64,000 nt of DNA. It comes from Firmicutes bacterium ADurb.Bin146 (GTDB lineage: Bacteria > Bacillota > Clostridia > DUPQ01). Position 1 is the first letter of the stretch. Each line of letters opens with the position of its first letter. The stretch spans positions 1 to 64,000 of the forward strand of contig MWDI01000034.1 of the NCBI GenBank assembly GCA_002070475.1, given 5' to 3'. The notes beneath the pieces were generated by a model. The model made no database searches and was not told where the DNA came from. It worked only from the letters and a program-made list of their open reading frames with translations. This document shows, one piece after another, positions 26,220 to 35,032 of this stretch. A program made the translations under genes and the position numbers.

Positions 26220-26852
26220 TTATTTTTTAAGGGTGTTCAGTATTAATCTGGCTATTACATATTGTCCGAACATTGTAGGATGAATCTTATCTGACTTAAA
26301 GGTAAGCTGATCAAATGAATATTTTCTCATGAGCTTTTCGAATTCTTTTTGAAGATCAATAAAAATAACATCATATTCTTTCACAAGCTGTCTTAAAGCA
26401 TCTATATACTCGTTTGCTTGCGCTTTCATAGGTTTTGTCATATCCTCTTCAAGATAAAAGGGAGATAATATAATAATCTTTTTTGCAGTGTGTATTAAGC
26501 TTTCTATCATTAACCGCATATTCTTTATATAATCATCTTTTGATACTCTTTTTGAAGGGTCTGGACAGTCATAATGTCTCCAAACATCGTTTATACCTAT
26601 CAGTATTGTAAGTATGTCAGGGTTATTATCCAGAACATCTGCCTTCCATCTGTCTATAAGCATCTTGGAAGTATCACCTGAAATCCCTTTGTTTATAACC
26701 TCAATATTCATATCAGGATATTCCAGATACAGTTCAGATGCTACTAAATGCGGATATGAGTTACCTAAAAAAGCAGTATTTTCTTCTCTCCTGTTGCAAT
26801 CGGTTACTGAATCGCCGATCATGAGTATCTTTTGATTTTTTTCTAATAACAT
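26220..26852 (-). CDS. SGNH/GDSL-family hydrolase
   Basis: 210 residues. Block I is MIGDSVTD with nucleophile Ser15, the oxyanion glycine is in NKGISGD, block III is IGINDVW, and block V is DKIHPT with the catalytic Asp and His. This set is the lysophospholipase/acetyl-esterase-like GDSL_2 type, often acting on acetylated sugars. No signal peptide, so cytoplasmic. The ATG itself has no ribosome site; a 20-codon reading frame with a strong one (26905-26843) overlaps it, so translation may depend on reinitiation. A fragment of a similar gene lies at 28954-29058. Confidence 0.85.
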   Translation of the reverse strand: MLLEKNQKILMIGDSVTDCNRREENTAFLGNSYPHLVASELYLEYPDMNIEVINKGISGDTSKMLIDRWKADVLDNNPDILTILIGINDVWRHYDCPDPSKRVSKDDYIKNMRLMIESLIHTAKKIIILSPFYLEEDMTKPMKAQANEYIDALRQLVKEYDVIFIDLQKEFEKLMRKYSFDQLTFKSDKIHPTMFGQYVIARLILNTLKK

Positions 26853-26905
26853 AAATCATTTATATGACAGTGTCCAAGCAATGATAATGCCCAAGACAAA
26901 ATCAT
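26843..26905 (-). CDS. Short upstream reading frame (20 codons) overlapping the SGNH gene start
   Basis: An ATG 3 bases after GAGAGGAGATT, a very good ribosome site, opens a frame of 20 codons ending in TAG seven bases inside the SGNH gene, which is shifted by one base. The peptide would be mostly hydrophobic with two cysteines. The same ribosome site and ATG context recurs before the SGNH-like remnant near 29058, where the frame runs directly into the hydrolase N-terminus. It is either a leader peptide that couples translation or evidence of an old frameshift at the gene start. Confidence 0.4.
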   Translation of the reverse strand: MILSWALSLLGHCHINDLCY

Positions 26906-27037
26906 AATCTCCTCTCAAATATATTTAGTAAATTATATCACTATGTTGCTGTATTTAAAATATTGAGAAAAGACTGATTGAAAACAGTAACTGTTGCATC
27001 CAATTGAGAATCTGATTTTTCGTTAGATATGAAAAAG

Positions 27038-27064
27038 TTGACAAAAAAAAATATGTGTTATAAT
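27038..27064 (+). promoter_or_regulatory. Promoter of the lipoprotein locus
   Basis: TTGACA (27038-27043), 15 bases of mostly A, TATAAT (27059-27064). The spacing is short but both boxes match consensus. The transcript would start near 27071. Confidence 0.6.
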
Positions 27065-27070
27065 AAAAGT

Positions 27071-27257
27071 AATAAAGCGAGAAATCGATGTTTCTGCATT
27101 ATGAATGCAAGACGAAAAATAAGCAGTATGGACACAAATACACAGTTCTTAATTTAGATATGCTATGAATGATAAGGAATTACTCAGAAAAGTTCGAGAG
27201 AAAGGAGGATTCAATCACCTTAACCGATGATTGGATAAAACAAACAGTATGGAAAAA
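27071..27257 (+). other. Structured leader of the lipoprotein gene with orphan ribosome-binding site
   Basis: Two small perfect hairpins abut at the expected 5' end: AGAAA/TTTCT (27080-27095) and GCATT/AATGC (27096-27108). Further on, AAAGGAGG at 27201-27208 is a perfect ribosome site but has no ATG, GTG or TTG at useful distance; an ATC sits where the start would be expected. A 30-codon frame from ATG 27169 to TGA 27261 passes through this site and ends in ATGA over the lipoprotein ATG at 27258. I recognise no known riboswitch class. The rest of the 26906-27070 stretch holds the promoter and otherwise nothing I can name. Confidence 0.45.
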
Positions 27258-28952
27258 ATGAAAAAAACAGGTATAACCATAGCTATTTTAATAGTGATTG
27301 TTATAACAGCATTGTTGTCAGTGTCTTGTGACAGCTCAAAAAAACTGTTGGAGGGTTTTAATACAACGACATTTAACAGTGACATAGCTATAAGAAGAGT
27401 GGACGGTCAAGAACCGCTAAATATGCCATACAAATATGCTATGCTTATAATGACAGACAGATCGAGATTTGAAGACGAAATAGTCAGTCTTAATATTTCA
27501 TCCGTAAGATATACGATTGGTGATGCAGGCTTTAAGATGTCTAACTATGAAGGCGTCTTTGCTAATGCGGACAGTGAGGAAGTTAAGGGAGTTATTAATT
27601 CGTTAAAGTATTGTAAAGGTATAACTACGCTAAATGGTATAGTTGCAGATAAAGAAGATAGTAAGATCACATTATATGAAGGCTATACTGAGGATTTGCT
27701 TGAAGACTACCTTCAGAATTATGCTATTATTCCCTCTACCTTGAGTAAACATATTAAAGCCGGATTATCTGATGGTAAAAAGGTTATTTACATGCAAAAT
27801 TCCGAAACAAATACTTTTGATAACTTCAAGATAATAGGGGAATATACAACAGACAATGAATATGATGCTTTATACCTGTCCTTTGCGGCATTTAGCAGGG
27901 CAGCAGCAGGAGTAAATTTTGATGTATCAAATCATATTGACCGTATGGAGATTGATGTAGATGAAAATAAAGATCTTACCGATTTTGTATTTTATTTAAA
28001 TAGTATATTCGCTGACTATAATATGCTTTCACAATATACGAAGAGGATAAACAGGCTTAATGAAACCTATCCATATATGTTTATTAACACTGTGGGTTTA
28101 GAGCCGGTATATATTGAGGAAGACACAGACTTTAAAAAGAATGTTATAACCATTTCCAGGATAGACGGGAAAGAAAATTTGGAGATGTCGCATTTATATG
28201 GCGATGCATTCGTAAAAGATTACTTCGATTATGCTAAATTCATAACTGACATAGTTATAAGTACGGGTAGAAAAGGAGTAAATCCAGCTGATTACTCTTC
28301 GGGAACGAATTATCAGCCTTATGGTTTAAAGCTGATGACTTTAGGGAGGTCGCAAGACAACATTTGGATGGATTATCCGCTACCGCCTTATCATCAGGCT
28401 ATTACAAGTATTAGTGAAATAAAAAGTGATAAGAAGAACAGTGAGATATATTTTTACAGCAACTACACAAACAAAGATCTTGTTGTACAAAGGGAGGAAG
28501 ATTACGTAAGTCGTGCTACACAAAGAGGGGGCGCTATGGAGGGATATGCTATAGTGCCTGCACCAATGTTTGAAGCCGTTCGACATTATTTAACAACAGA
28601 CCAACAAGTTTTAGAGTTATATACAACAGATGAAAACAGCACTAACAGGTTATACGTTGCATTTACGGCAATAGGTTATTACGAGTTACCTGAGGATTCG
28701 ACTGATCAGTATGATGTAATATATATAACATATGTGGGTAATAATAGTAAGTATGAAAAAGAAGCCTATAAAAACGAATACATTGAGTCTATAACTATAG
28801 AGACAAGAAGCGATGCGGACATGGAATCTTTGACAAGATATTTAAGACAGTATTTTGCACCTTCAGATGTTGCGAGCCAATATGCAGGGTCTATAAATGA
28901 ATTAGGCTTAGAGTATGAGTACTGTTATACAATAAAGGAGAATGTTGATTAG
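27258..28952 (+). CDS. Lipoprotein of unknown function with internal duplication
   Basis: About 564 residues from ATG 27258, which gives the cleanest lipoprotein signal (MKKTG, hydrophobic core, lipobox SVSC with Cys24); ATG 27249 and TTG 27231 are in frame upstream. An in-frame TGA lies directly before the TTG. The mature part contains two related units of roughly 120 residues, one near the middle (IIPSTLSKHIKAGL ... EYDALYLSF ... SQYTKRINRLNETYPY) and one at the C-terminus (IVPAPMFEAVRHYL ... QYDVIYITYV ... SQYAGSINELGLEYEY). It would be anchored outside the membrane. No family recognised. Confidence 0.75.
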   Translation: MKKTGITIAILIVIVITALLSVSCDSSKKLLEGFNTTTFNSDIAIRRVDGQEPLNMPYKYAMLIMTDRSRFEDEIVSLNISSVRYTIGDAGFKMSNYEGVFANADSEEVKGVINSLKYCKGITTLNGIVADKEDSKITLYEGYTEDLLEDYLQNYAIIPSTLSKHIKAGLSDGKKVIYMQNSETNTFDNFKIIGEYTTDNEYDALYLSFAAFSRAAAGVNFDVSNHIDRMEIDVDENKDLTDFVFYLNSIFADYNMLSQYTKRINRLNETYPYMFINTVGLEPVYIEEDTDFKKNVITISRIDGKENLEMSHLYGDAFVKDYFDYAKFITDIVISTGRKGVNPADYSSGTNYQPYGLKLMTLGRSQDNIWMDYPLPPYHQAITSISEIKSDKKNSEIYFYSNYTNKDLVVQREEDYVSRATQRGGAMEGYAIVPAPMFEAVRHYLTTDQQVLELYTTDENSTNRLYVAFTAIGYYELPEDSTDQYDVIYITYVGNNSKYEKEAYKNEYIESITIETRSDADMESLTRYLRQYFAPSDVASQYAGSINELGLEYEYCYTIKENVD

Positions 28953-28953
28953 T

Positions 28954-29058
28954 TTAAAGATGCCACTTGCAGCATGTTGAATCACCAATCATATGTATTG
29001 TCTGATTTTTACTTAAAAGCATAAAACATTTATATGATTCCGCTGTTTGCAGAATCAT
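28954..29058 (-). pseudogene. Remnant of a second SGNH hydrolase gene (N-terminus only)
   Basis: On the minus strand a strong ribosome site (GGAAGGAGATT) and ATG 29058 open a 34-codon frame. Its second part reads MLLSKNQTIHMIGDST, matching the start of the intact hydrolase (MLLEKNQKILMIGDSV) in 12 of 16 positions up to the catalytic serine; it then diverges and stops at 28954, right beside the end of the lipoprotein gene. The upstream non-coding sequence also resembles that of the intact gene. This is best read as the leftover of a duplicated gene lost by deletion. Confidence 0.65.
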
Positions 29059-29169
29059 AATCTCCTTCCAAAATTATGAATTAATTATATAACTTACTAT
29101 TAAATGTGATATATGTATTTGATAACAATCACTAATGATGCTAAAATTAGAAAAAGAAGGAGATCTGCC

Positions 29170-31071
29170 ATGTATACAAAACAAAGCCGGATAAAAACGC
29201 TTTTTAATGCACCATTTGGAAAAGATGTAATGGAGTTACTGATGTACATGTCAGACAAGGATCCGATTTTGTTTAAAAATCCTATAGTCGGGAATATAAA
29301 ACTGGAAAAGCTTCCTTCTCTTACTAAAAATCTGATTACTGAGGATTTTTTAGACACTCTTATTGATATCCTTAACCGCGAACCTGAGTTGCTTGAATGT
29401 AAAGTCACTGAAGAAAACAAGCAATGGTGGAAAAGCGCAGTGTTTTATCAGATATATCCAAGATCATTTAAAGATTCGAATAATGACGGTATTGGCGATA
29501 TTAATGGGATAACATCAAAACTTGATTATCTTAAGGATATCGGTATTGATGCCGTCTGGTTATCTCCTATATATGATTCGCCTAATGACGATAACGGATA
29601 TGATATAAGGGATTATGAAAAAATTATGAAGGAATTCGGCAGCATGGATGATTTTGATATTATGTTGCAAGAAATCCATAAAAGAGATATGAAGCTTATC
29701 ATGGACCTTGTAATTAACCATACTTCAGATGAGCATTTCTGGTTTCAGGAAGCATTAAAAGGCAAGCAATCAAAATATCATGATTACTATATCTTTAAAG
29801 AAGGAAAAGATAACGGGCTTCCGAATAACTGGACTTCCGCATTTAAAGGACCTGCCTGGAATTATTACCCATATCTGAATGAATATGCTCTTCATGTCTT
29901 TTCAAAGAAACAGATGGATTTAAACTGGGAAAATGAGCATATGCGCAAAGACATCTACCAGATGATAAACAGATGGCTGGAAAAAGGAGTTGACGGATTC
30001 AGACTGGATGTAATTAATCTTATTTCTAAAACTCCAGGTCTTCCTGACGGTGTACAGTCACTATCCGGTCTTGTTGGCGCAGTCGGTTATGAGCATATGA
30101 TATACGGGCCTAAACTTCATGATTATCTGCGTGAAATGCGTAAGATGACCTTTGATAAGTATAACGCATTCACTGTGGGAGAAGGAGCGGGAATAGGACT
30201 GGAATCAGCAAAATACATAACATGCGAATCGAGGAAGGAACTTGACCAGATTTTCAACTTTGACCAGTTAAACAATCCAGGCAAAGGAAGATATGATTCA
30301 TATAAGTATGATCTTCGGAAGCTTAAACCGCTGCTGATTAAATGGCAGACTGAATTCAAGGATGGTTGCTGGCCGGCTCTTGTTTTTGAGAACCATGATA
30401 ATCCGAGATTCCTGTCTCGAATAACAAAAGACGAATCAATGAGGGATATCGTCTCAAAACTTGTTATCACACTCATGCTTACATTAAGAGGAACTCCATA
30501 TTTTTATCAGGGGCAGGAGATAGGCATGATAGATACCTCATTCAGGGATATATCGGATTTTAGGGATGTCGAAGCAATAAATATGTATAACATGTATTTA
30601 GACGAAGGTATGTCTGAACAGGACGCCATTAAGAAAATCGCTCCAGGAACAAGGGATCATGCCAGAATACCTATGCAATGGGAAGATACGGCTTATGGAG
30701 GATTTTCAAATTCGAAACCATGGATTAGCTGTTCAAACGATTACATGCGGTATAATGTAAAGAACCAGTCGATTAATCCTGAATCCATTCTGAATTATAT
30801 GAAGACGCTTATAGATATAAGGAAGAAGAATCAGACGCTTGTTTATGGGGATTTCGTTATTGCTTCTGATGATGCGGATATGTTCTGTTTTGAGCGCAGA
30901 AGCAAGGAAGCCGCTTTCTATATAGAAATAAATCTGATTGATTCCTGTAAAAAGAGAAGAATCGATATTAACAGAAAAAAATACACGAAATTACTTTCAA
31001 ATTACAAAGACAGTAATGAGTTATTAAGGCCTTACGAGGCAACAATATATATGATTGGAGATAAAAAATGA
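29170..31071 (+). CDS. GH13 alpha-glucosidase (oligo-1,6-glucosidase-like) with extra N-terminal segment
   Basis: 634 residues from ATG 29170, preceded by AGAAGGAGATCTGCC. About 85 residues of predicted helices precede the usual GH13 start (WWKSAVFYQIYPRSF). The four conserved regions are intact: DLVINHTS, GFRLDV with nucleophile Asp280, VGEGAG with acid/base Glu338, and FENHDNPR with Asp410. GDIRG-like GDINGITSKLDYL marks the oligo-1,6-glucosidase/sucrase-isomaltase subgroup. It would hydrolyse alpha-glucosides in the cytoplasm, since no signal peptide is present. The M3 peptidase start overlaps its stop (ATGA), so the two are one operon. Confidence 0.9.
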   Translation: MYTKQSRIKTLFNAPFGKDVMELLMYMSDKDPILFKNPIVGNIKLEKLPSLTKNLITEDFLDTLIDILNREPELLECKVTEENKQWWKSAVFYQIYPRSFKDSNNDGIGDINGITSKLDYLKDIGIDAVWLSPIYDSPNDDNGYDIRDYEKIMKEFGSMDDFDIMLQEIHKRDMKLIMDLVINHTSDEHFWFQEALKGKQSKYHDYYIFKEGKDNGLPNNWTSAFKGPAWNYYPYLNEYALHVFSKKQMDLNWENEHMRKDIYQMINRWLEKGVDGFRLDVINLISKTPGLPDGVQSLSGLVGAVGYEHMIYGPKLHDYLREMRKMTFDKYNAFTVGEGAGIGLESAKYITCESRKELDQIFNFDQLNNPGKGRYDSYKYDLRKLKPLLIKWQTEFKDGCWPALVFENHDNPRFLSRITKDESMRDIVSKLVITLMLTLRGTPYFYQGQEIGMIDTSFRDISDFRDVEAINMYNMYLDEGMSEQDAIKKIAPGTRDHARIPMQWEDTAYGGFSNSKPWISCSNDYMRYNVKNQSINPESILNYMKTLIDIRKKNQTLVYGDFVIASDDADMFCFERRSKEAAFYIEINLIDSCKKRRIDINRKKYTKLLSNYKDSNELLRPYEATIYMIGDKK

Positions 31072-32765
31072 AATTTTCTGAAATGCCATACAAACGCGTA
31101 ACCTATGAGGAAATAGAAATCAAAGCAAAAGAGCTATTGGATAAAATAAATAATGCAGCCGATGTAAAGCAGGCTCTTGATACATTTTATGAGTATAACA
31201 GATTTACTGATAAAATCAGTACTGCCATATCCTTGTCCTATATTAAATTCACCTTAAATACAGAAGATGAGTTTTTTGTATCAGAAAAAGAATATTATGA
31301 TGAAGTCATGCCCAAGATACAGGATGTTGACCTTCAGTTCAGACTTGCTTTGTATAATTCTAAATTTAAAGCGGAATTAAGAAAAGAGATAGGTGATCTG
31401 CTGTTTCTTAATATTGAAATTAATATGAAAGCTTTTGATCCTAAAATAATACCCGATATGCAGGAAGAGAATCGTCTTGTAAGCGATTATGATAAACTGC
31501 TTGCAAGCGCACAGATTGAATTTGACGGTAAAACTCTGAATTTGTCTCAATTGGGCAAATATAAACAGAATACTGACAGAGATGTAAGGAAAGCCGCATA
31601 TGAAGCTGAAGCAGGTTTTTACTTGAAGAACAGCGATAAGCTTGACAGTCTTTATGATGAGCTTGTAAAAATAAGGACTAAAATGGCAAGAGAATTGGGT
31701 TATGAAAACTTTGTGGAATTGGGATACTACCGTATGATGAGAAACAGTTATACCAAACAGGATGTCCAGAAATTCCGTGAATATGTAAAAAAGTACATAG
31801 TACCCATTGCAAGTGACTTGAAAAATGAGCAGAAGAGCAGGATTAATGTTGATAAGTTTATGCTTTACGATGATCCTTTGGAATTTATGTCAGGAAATGC
31901 TGTACCAAAGGGAGATCCTGAGCATATATTTGCCCAGGGTAAAAAAATGTATGCAGAGTTAAGTCCTCAAACAGAGGAATTCATGAACTTCATGCTTAAT
32001 AATGAGTTATTTGATGTCATCAGCCGGAAAGGCAAGGTAGTCGGAGGTTATTCAACTAGCTTACCGGAATTCAAAGCACCTTTCGTCTTTGCTAACTTTA
32101 ATGGAACATCAGGTGATATAGATGTGCTGACTCATGAAGCAGGCCATGCTTTTGCCTCCTATCTTGCGAAAGATTTTAAAATTGGGGATTACAGATCTCC
32201 AACTCTGGAATCATGCGAAATACATTCTATGTCTATGGAATTCTTCACATGGCCATGGATGCAGCTTTTTTTCGAGGAACAGTCTGATAAGTATAAATAT
32301 GCGCATCTAAGCGGTGCACTTACCTTCATACCATATGGGACAATTGTTGACTATTTCCAGCATATAATATATGAAAAACCAGATCTTACTCCTGATGAAA
32401 GAAAAGGGGTATGGAAGAAGCTGCAAGCCGAATATATGCCATATCTGAATACTGAAGGGATGCCTTTCTTTGAGGATGGAAGATATTGGCAGAGGCAGCA
32501 TCATATATATTCAAGTCCTTTTTACTATATTGATTACTGTCTTGCACAGACTGTCGCATTAGAGTATTGGGCAGAATCCCAGCAGGATTACAAAAAGGCT
32601 TGGAATAAATACATATCAATGACTTCAAGAGGAGGAAAGGATACTTTTAAGGGACTTGTCAGTTCTGCTGGATTGGAAAGCCCATTTGAAGAAGGCGCGC
32701 TTAAGAAAGTCGCTATGACAGCAAGAGAATGGCTTAAGTCATTTGATAAGGAAAAGCTTATTTAA
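31068..32765 (+). CDS. M3-family oligoendopeptidase (PepF-like)
   Basis: 565 residues. The zinc motif is LTHEAGHAF with His356, Glu357 and His360, and the third ligand region LESCEIHSMSMEF follows 25 residues later, as in M3B peptidases. A helical N-terminal half (EITDKISTAISLSYI-like segments) closes the channel over short peptides. It cleaves oligopeptides in the cytoplasm, which fits the peptide-type importer elsewhere in the window. The start overlaps the glucosidase stop by 4 bases. Confidence 0.9.
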   Translation: MKFSEMPYKRVTYEEIEIKAKELLDKINNAADVKQALDTFYEYNRFTDKISTAISLSYIKFTLNTEDEFFVSEKEYYDEVMPKIQDVDLQFRLALYNSKFKAELRKEIGDLLFLNIEINMKAFDPKIIPDMQEENRLVSDYDKLLASAQIEFDGKTLNLSQLGKYKQNTDRDVRKAAYEAEAGFYLKNSDKLDSLYDELVKIRTKMARELGYENFVELGYYRMMRNSYTKQDVQKFREYVKKYIVPIASDLKNEQKSRINVDKFMLYDDPLEFMSGNAVPKGDPEHIFAQGKKMYAELSPQTEEFMNFMLNNELFDVISRKGKVVGGYSTSLPEFKAPFVFANFNGTSGDIDVLTHEAGHAFASYLAKDFKIGDYRSPTLESCEIHSMSMEFFTWPWMQLFFEEQSDKYKYAHLSGALTFIPYGTIVDYFQHIIYEKPDLTPDERKGVWKKLQAEYMPYLNTEGMPFFEDGRYWQRQHHIYSSPFYYIDYCLAQTVALEYWAESQQDYKKAWNKYISMTSRGGKDTFKGLVSSAGLESPFEEGALKKVAMTAREWLKSFDKEKLI

Positions 32766-32838
32766 TGCAATTAGTAAAATATTGCAGATATTATTGTTCA
32801 TATTAAAATGTGAAGTTATAAGTGAAAATAAAAATAAC

Positions 32839-32867
32839 TTGCATATTATTTTTTTAAGTGGTAAAAT
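32839..32867 (+). promoter_or_regulatory. Promoter of the T-box-thrS transcript
   Basis: TTGCAT (32839-32844), 17-base spacer ending in TGG, TAAAAT (32862-32867). The same TTGCAT-17-TGnTAAAAT pattern occurs before ftsK and abrB. Confidence 0.7.
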
Positions 32868-32873
32868 TGTGAA

Positions 32874-33092
32874 AATAATAGATTGTGCTGTAATGACGGG
32901 ATAAAAAGTAAGTGAAGAATGCAGAGATAAAGGACGAGGCTGAAATCCTTTAAAAAAACACCGAAATACCGCTCCCTGAACAGAACCGTAAGATCACGAT
33001 AAGATCACTTGAGATGGCCATATGGCTAATCAGGGTGGAACCGCGGAAGAACATACTGCCCCTGAATGATATATTCAGGGCAGTTTTTTTTT
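32874..33092 (+). ncRNA. T-box leader riboswitch (threonyl-tRNA responsive)
   Basis: The conserved T-box core AGGGTGGAACCGCGG lies at 33032-33046, preceded by a long structured region whose base pairs near 32895 (ACGG) and 32985 (CCGT), as expected for Stem I. ACC and ACA triplets in the 3' side of Stem I (about 32959-32985) are candidate threonine specifiers. A terminator hairpin follows at 33055-33084. Uncharged tRNA-Thr binding at the core would block this terminator and allow thrS expression. Confidence 0.92.
33055..33092 (+). terminator. T-box regulated terminator
   Basis: ACTGCCCCTGAAT pairs with ATTCAGGGCAGT (one bulged C) around a five-base loop, followed by nine T residues. It is the attenuator of thrS. 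Confidence 0.93.
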
Positions 33093-33126
33093 AAAGATTC
33101 GCAAGGTATACAAGGAGGTAATTGGA

Positions 33127-35025
33127 ATGATAAAGATTAAACTGCCAGACGGATCAATTAAGGAATATGAAAAAGCTGTAACAGCTCTGGAAGTCGCTTC
33201 TGACATATCAAAAGGATTAGCGAAGTCAGTAGTTGCAGCAAAGATTGATGGAAATGTAAGAAGCCTGACTGATCCTATTAAACAGGATTCTGATCTGCTT
33301 TTATTAAAATTTGAGGATGAAGGAGCTGACCATGTGTATCGTCATACTTCAAGCCACATAATGGCCCATGCAGTTACTCAGCTGTTTCCAGGAACGAAGC
33401 TTGCTATAGGCCCTGCTATTAGTAATGGATTTTATTATGATTTTGATACAGATCACATATTTACAGATGAGGATTTTCCATTAATAGAGAAAAAAATGGA
33501 GGAGATAATTAAAGCTGATTATCCAATAGAAAGATTTACTCTGCCTAAAAATGAAGCTTTGGATTTTGTTAAGAACAATCCATACAAGTACGAACTTGTT
33601 ACTGATTTAGATGAAAATGAAGATATTTCCTTCTACAGGCAGAACGATTTTGTAGACCTTTGTGCCGGGCCTCATCTTCCATCAACAGGAAAAGTGAAGG
33701 TAGTAAAGATACTGTCTGTTGCAGGTGCATACTGGCGCGGAGATGAAAAAAACAAAATGCTTCAAAGGCTTTATGCGACATCGTTTCCTTCACAAACTTT
33801 ACTTGACGAGTATATTTATAAAATTGAAGAAGCTAAAAAGAGAGATCATAGGAAGCTTGGCAAGGAACTTGATTTATATGATATTTTTGATGAAGGCCCT
33901 GGTTTCCCTTTCTTCTTTCCTAAAGGAATGGAAATCAGAAATCAGCTTATAGATTACTGGAGAAAAGAACATAAAAGAGCTGGATATGGTGAAATCACGA
34001 CACCTATAATCCTTAATGAAGATTTATGGCACAGGTCAGGCCATTGGGATCATTACAAGAATAATATGTATTTTACAACAATAGATGAGGGTAATTATGC
34101 GATAAAACCGATGAACTGTCCTGGCGGCATGCTTGCTTTCAAACGTCGTATGTATTCATATAGAGATTTACCGCTAAGGATAGCAGAATTGGGTCTGGTA
34201 CATCGTCATGAGCTTTCAGGAGCATTACACGGCCTTATGAGGGTCAGATGTTTTACACAAGATGATGCGCATATATTTATGACAGAAGAACAGATGAAAC
34301 AGGAGATAGTAGGTGTTATCAATCTCATGAAAAAAATATATAGTCTGTTTAATTTTGAATATAAAGTAGAACTTTCAACAAAACCGGACAACTCGATGGG
34401 AACAAAGGAACAGTGGGATATTGCAGAAAAAGCATTACAAGACGCTTTGGATTCTTTAAACATGAAGTATGAATTAAATCCAGGAGACGGAGCGTTCTAC
34501 GGTCCGAAAATCGATTTCCATATCCAAGATTCAATAGGCCGCACATGGCAGTGTGGTACAATACAGTTGGACTTCCAAATGCCAGAGAGATTTGATTTGA
34601 CGTATATGGGAGCAGACGGCAACAAGCACAGGCCTGTAATGCTTCATAGAGCTTTATTCGGATCTATAGAAAGATTTATAGCAATCCTGACAGAGCATTA
34701 TGCAGGAGCATTCCCAGTATGGCTTTCACCAGTCCAGGTTAAAATTCTTCCTTTAACAGATAGACAGGCAGAATATGCAAAAAAGATAAAAGACATACTG
34801 GTATCACATGACATTAGAGTTGAATGTGATTTCCGGTCGGAAAAAATAGGGTATAAAATAAGAGAAGCACAGTTGGAAAAAATACCATATATGATTGTAG
34901 TCGGTGATAAAGAAATGGAAAACAATCAGGTATCAGTCAGAGTGAGGAAAATAGGAGATATAGGTACGATGTTTCTTGAAGAATTCCAAAACAGGGTAAT
35001 TAAAGAAATAAACAGTAAAGTGTAG
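33127..35025 (+). CDS. thrS: Threonyl-tRNA synthetase
   Basis: 632 residues, standard. Domains in order are TGS (1-60), the HxxxH editing/SAD domain (HTSSHIMAHA near 75-84), and the class II catalytic core with the zinc ligand region MNCPGGM and the motif 2 HRHELSGALHGLMRVR, then the C-terminal anticodon-binding domain (VQVKILPLTDRQ onward). It charges tRNA-Thr. Strong AAGGAGG site, and its expression is controlled by the T-box leader directly upstream. The SEC-C protein gene follows after 7 bases. Confidence 0.97.
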   Translation: MIKIKLPDGSIKEYEKAVTALEVASDISKGLAKSVVAAKIDGNVRSLTDPIKQDSDLLLLKFEDEGADHVYRHTSSHIMAHAVTQLFPGTKLAIGPAISNGFYYDFDTDHIFTDEDFPLIEKKMEEIIKADYPIERFTLPKNEALDFVKNNPYKYELVTDLDENEDISFYRQNDFVDLCAGPHLPSTGKVKVVKILSVAGAYWRGDEKNKMLQRLYATSFPSQTLLDEYIYKIEEAKKRDHRKLGKELDLYDIFDEGPGFPFFFPKGMEIRNQLIDYWRKEHKRAGYGEITTPIILNEDLWHRSGHWDHYKNNMYFTTIDEGNYAIKPMNCPGGMLAFKRRMYSYRDLPLRIAELGLVHRHELSGALHGLMRVRCFTQDDAHIFMTEEQMKQEIVGVINLMKKIYSLFNFEYKVELSTKPDNSMGTKEQWDIAEKALQDALDSLNMKYELNPGDGAFYGPKIDFHIQDSIGRTWQCGTIQLDFQMPERFDLTYMGADGNKHRPVMLHRALFGSIERFIAILTEHYAGAFPVWLSPVQVKILPLTDRQAEYAKKIKDILVSHDIRVECDFRSEKIGYKIREAQLEKIPYMIVVGDKEMENNQVSVRVRKIGDIGTMFLEEFQNRVIKEINSKV

Positions 35026-35032
35026 GTAGAAT

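Noticed and set aside
27165-28952. Read-through or selenocysteine at the in-frame TGA (27228-27230) joining the 21-codon frame to the lipoprotein
   Set aside because: No SECIS-like hairpin directly follows, and the lipoprotein has a complete signal peptide of its own after the TGA.
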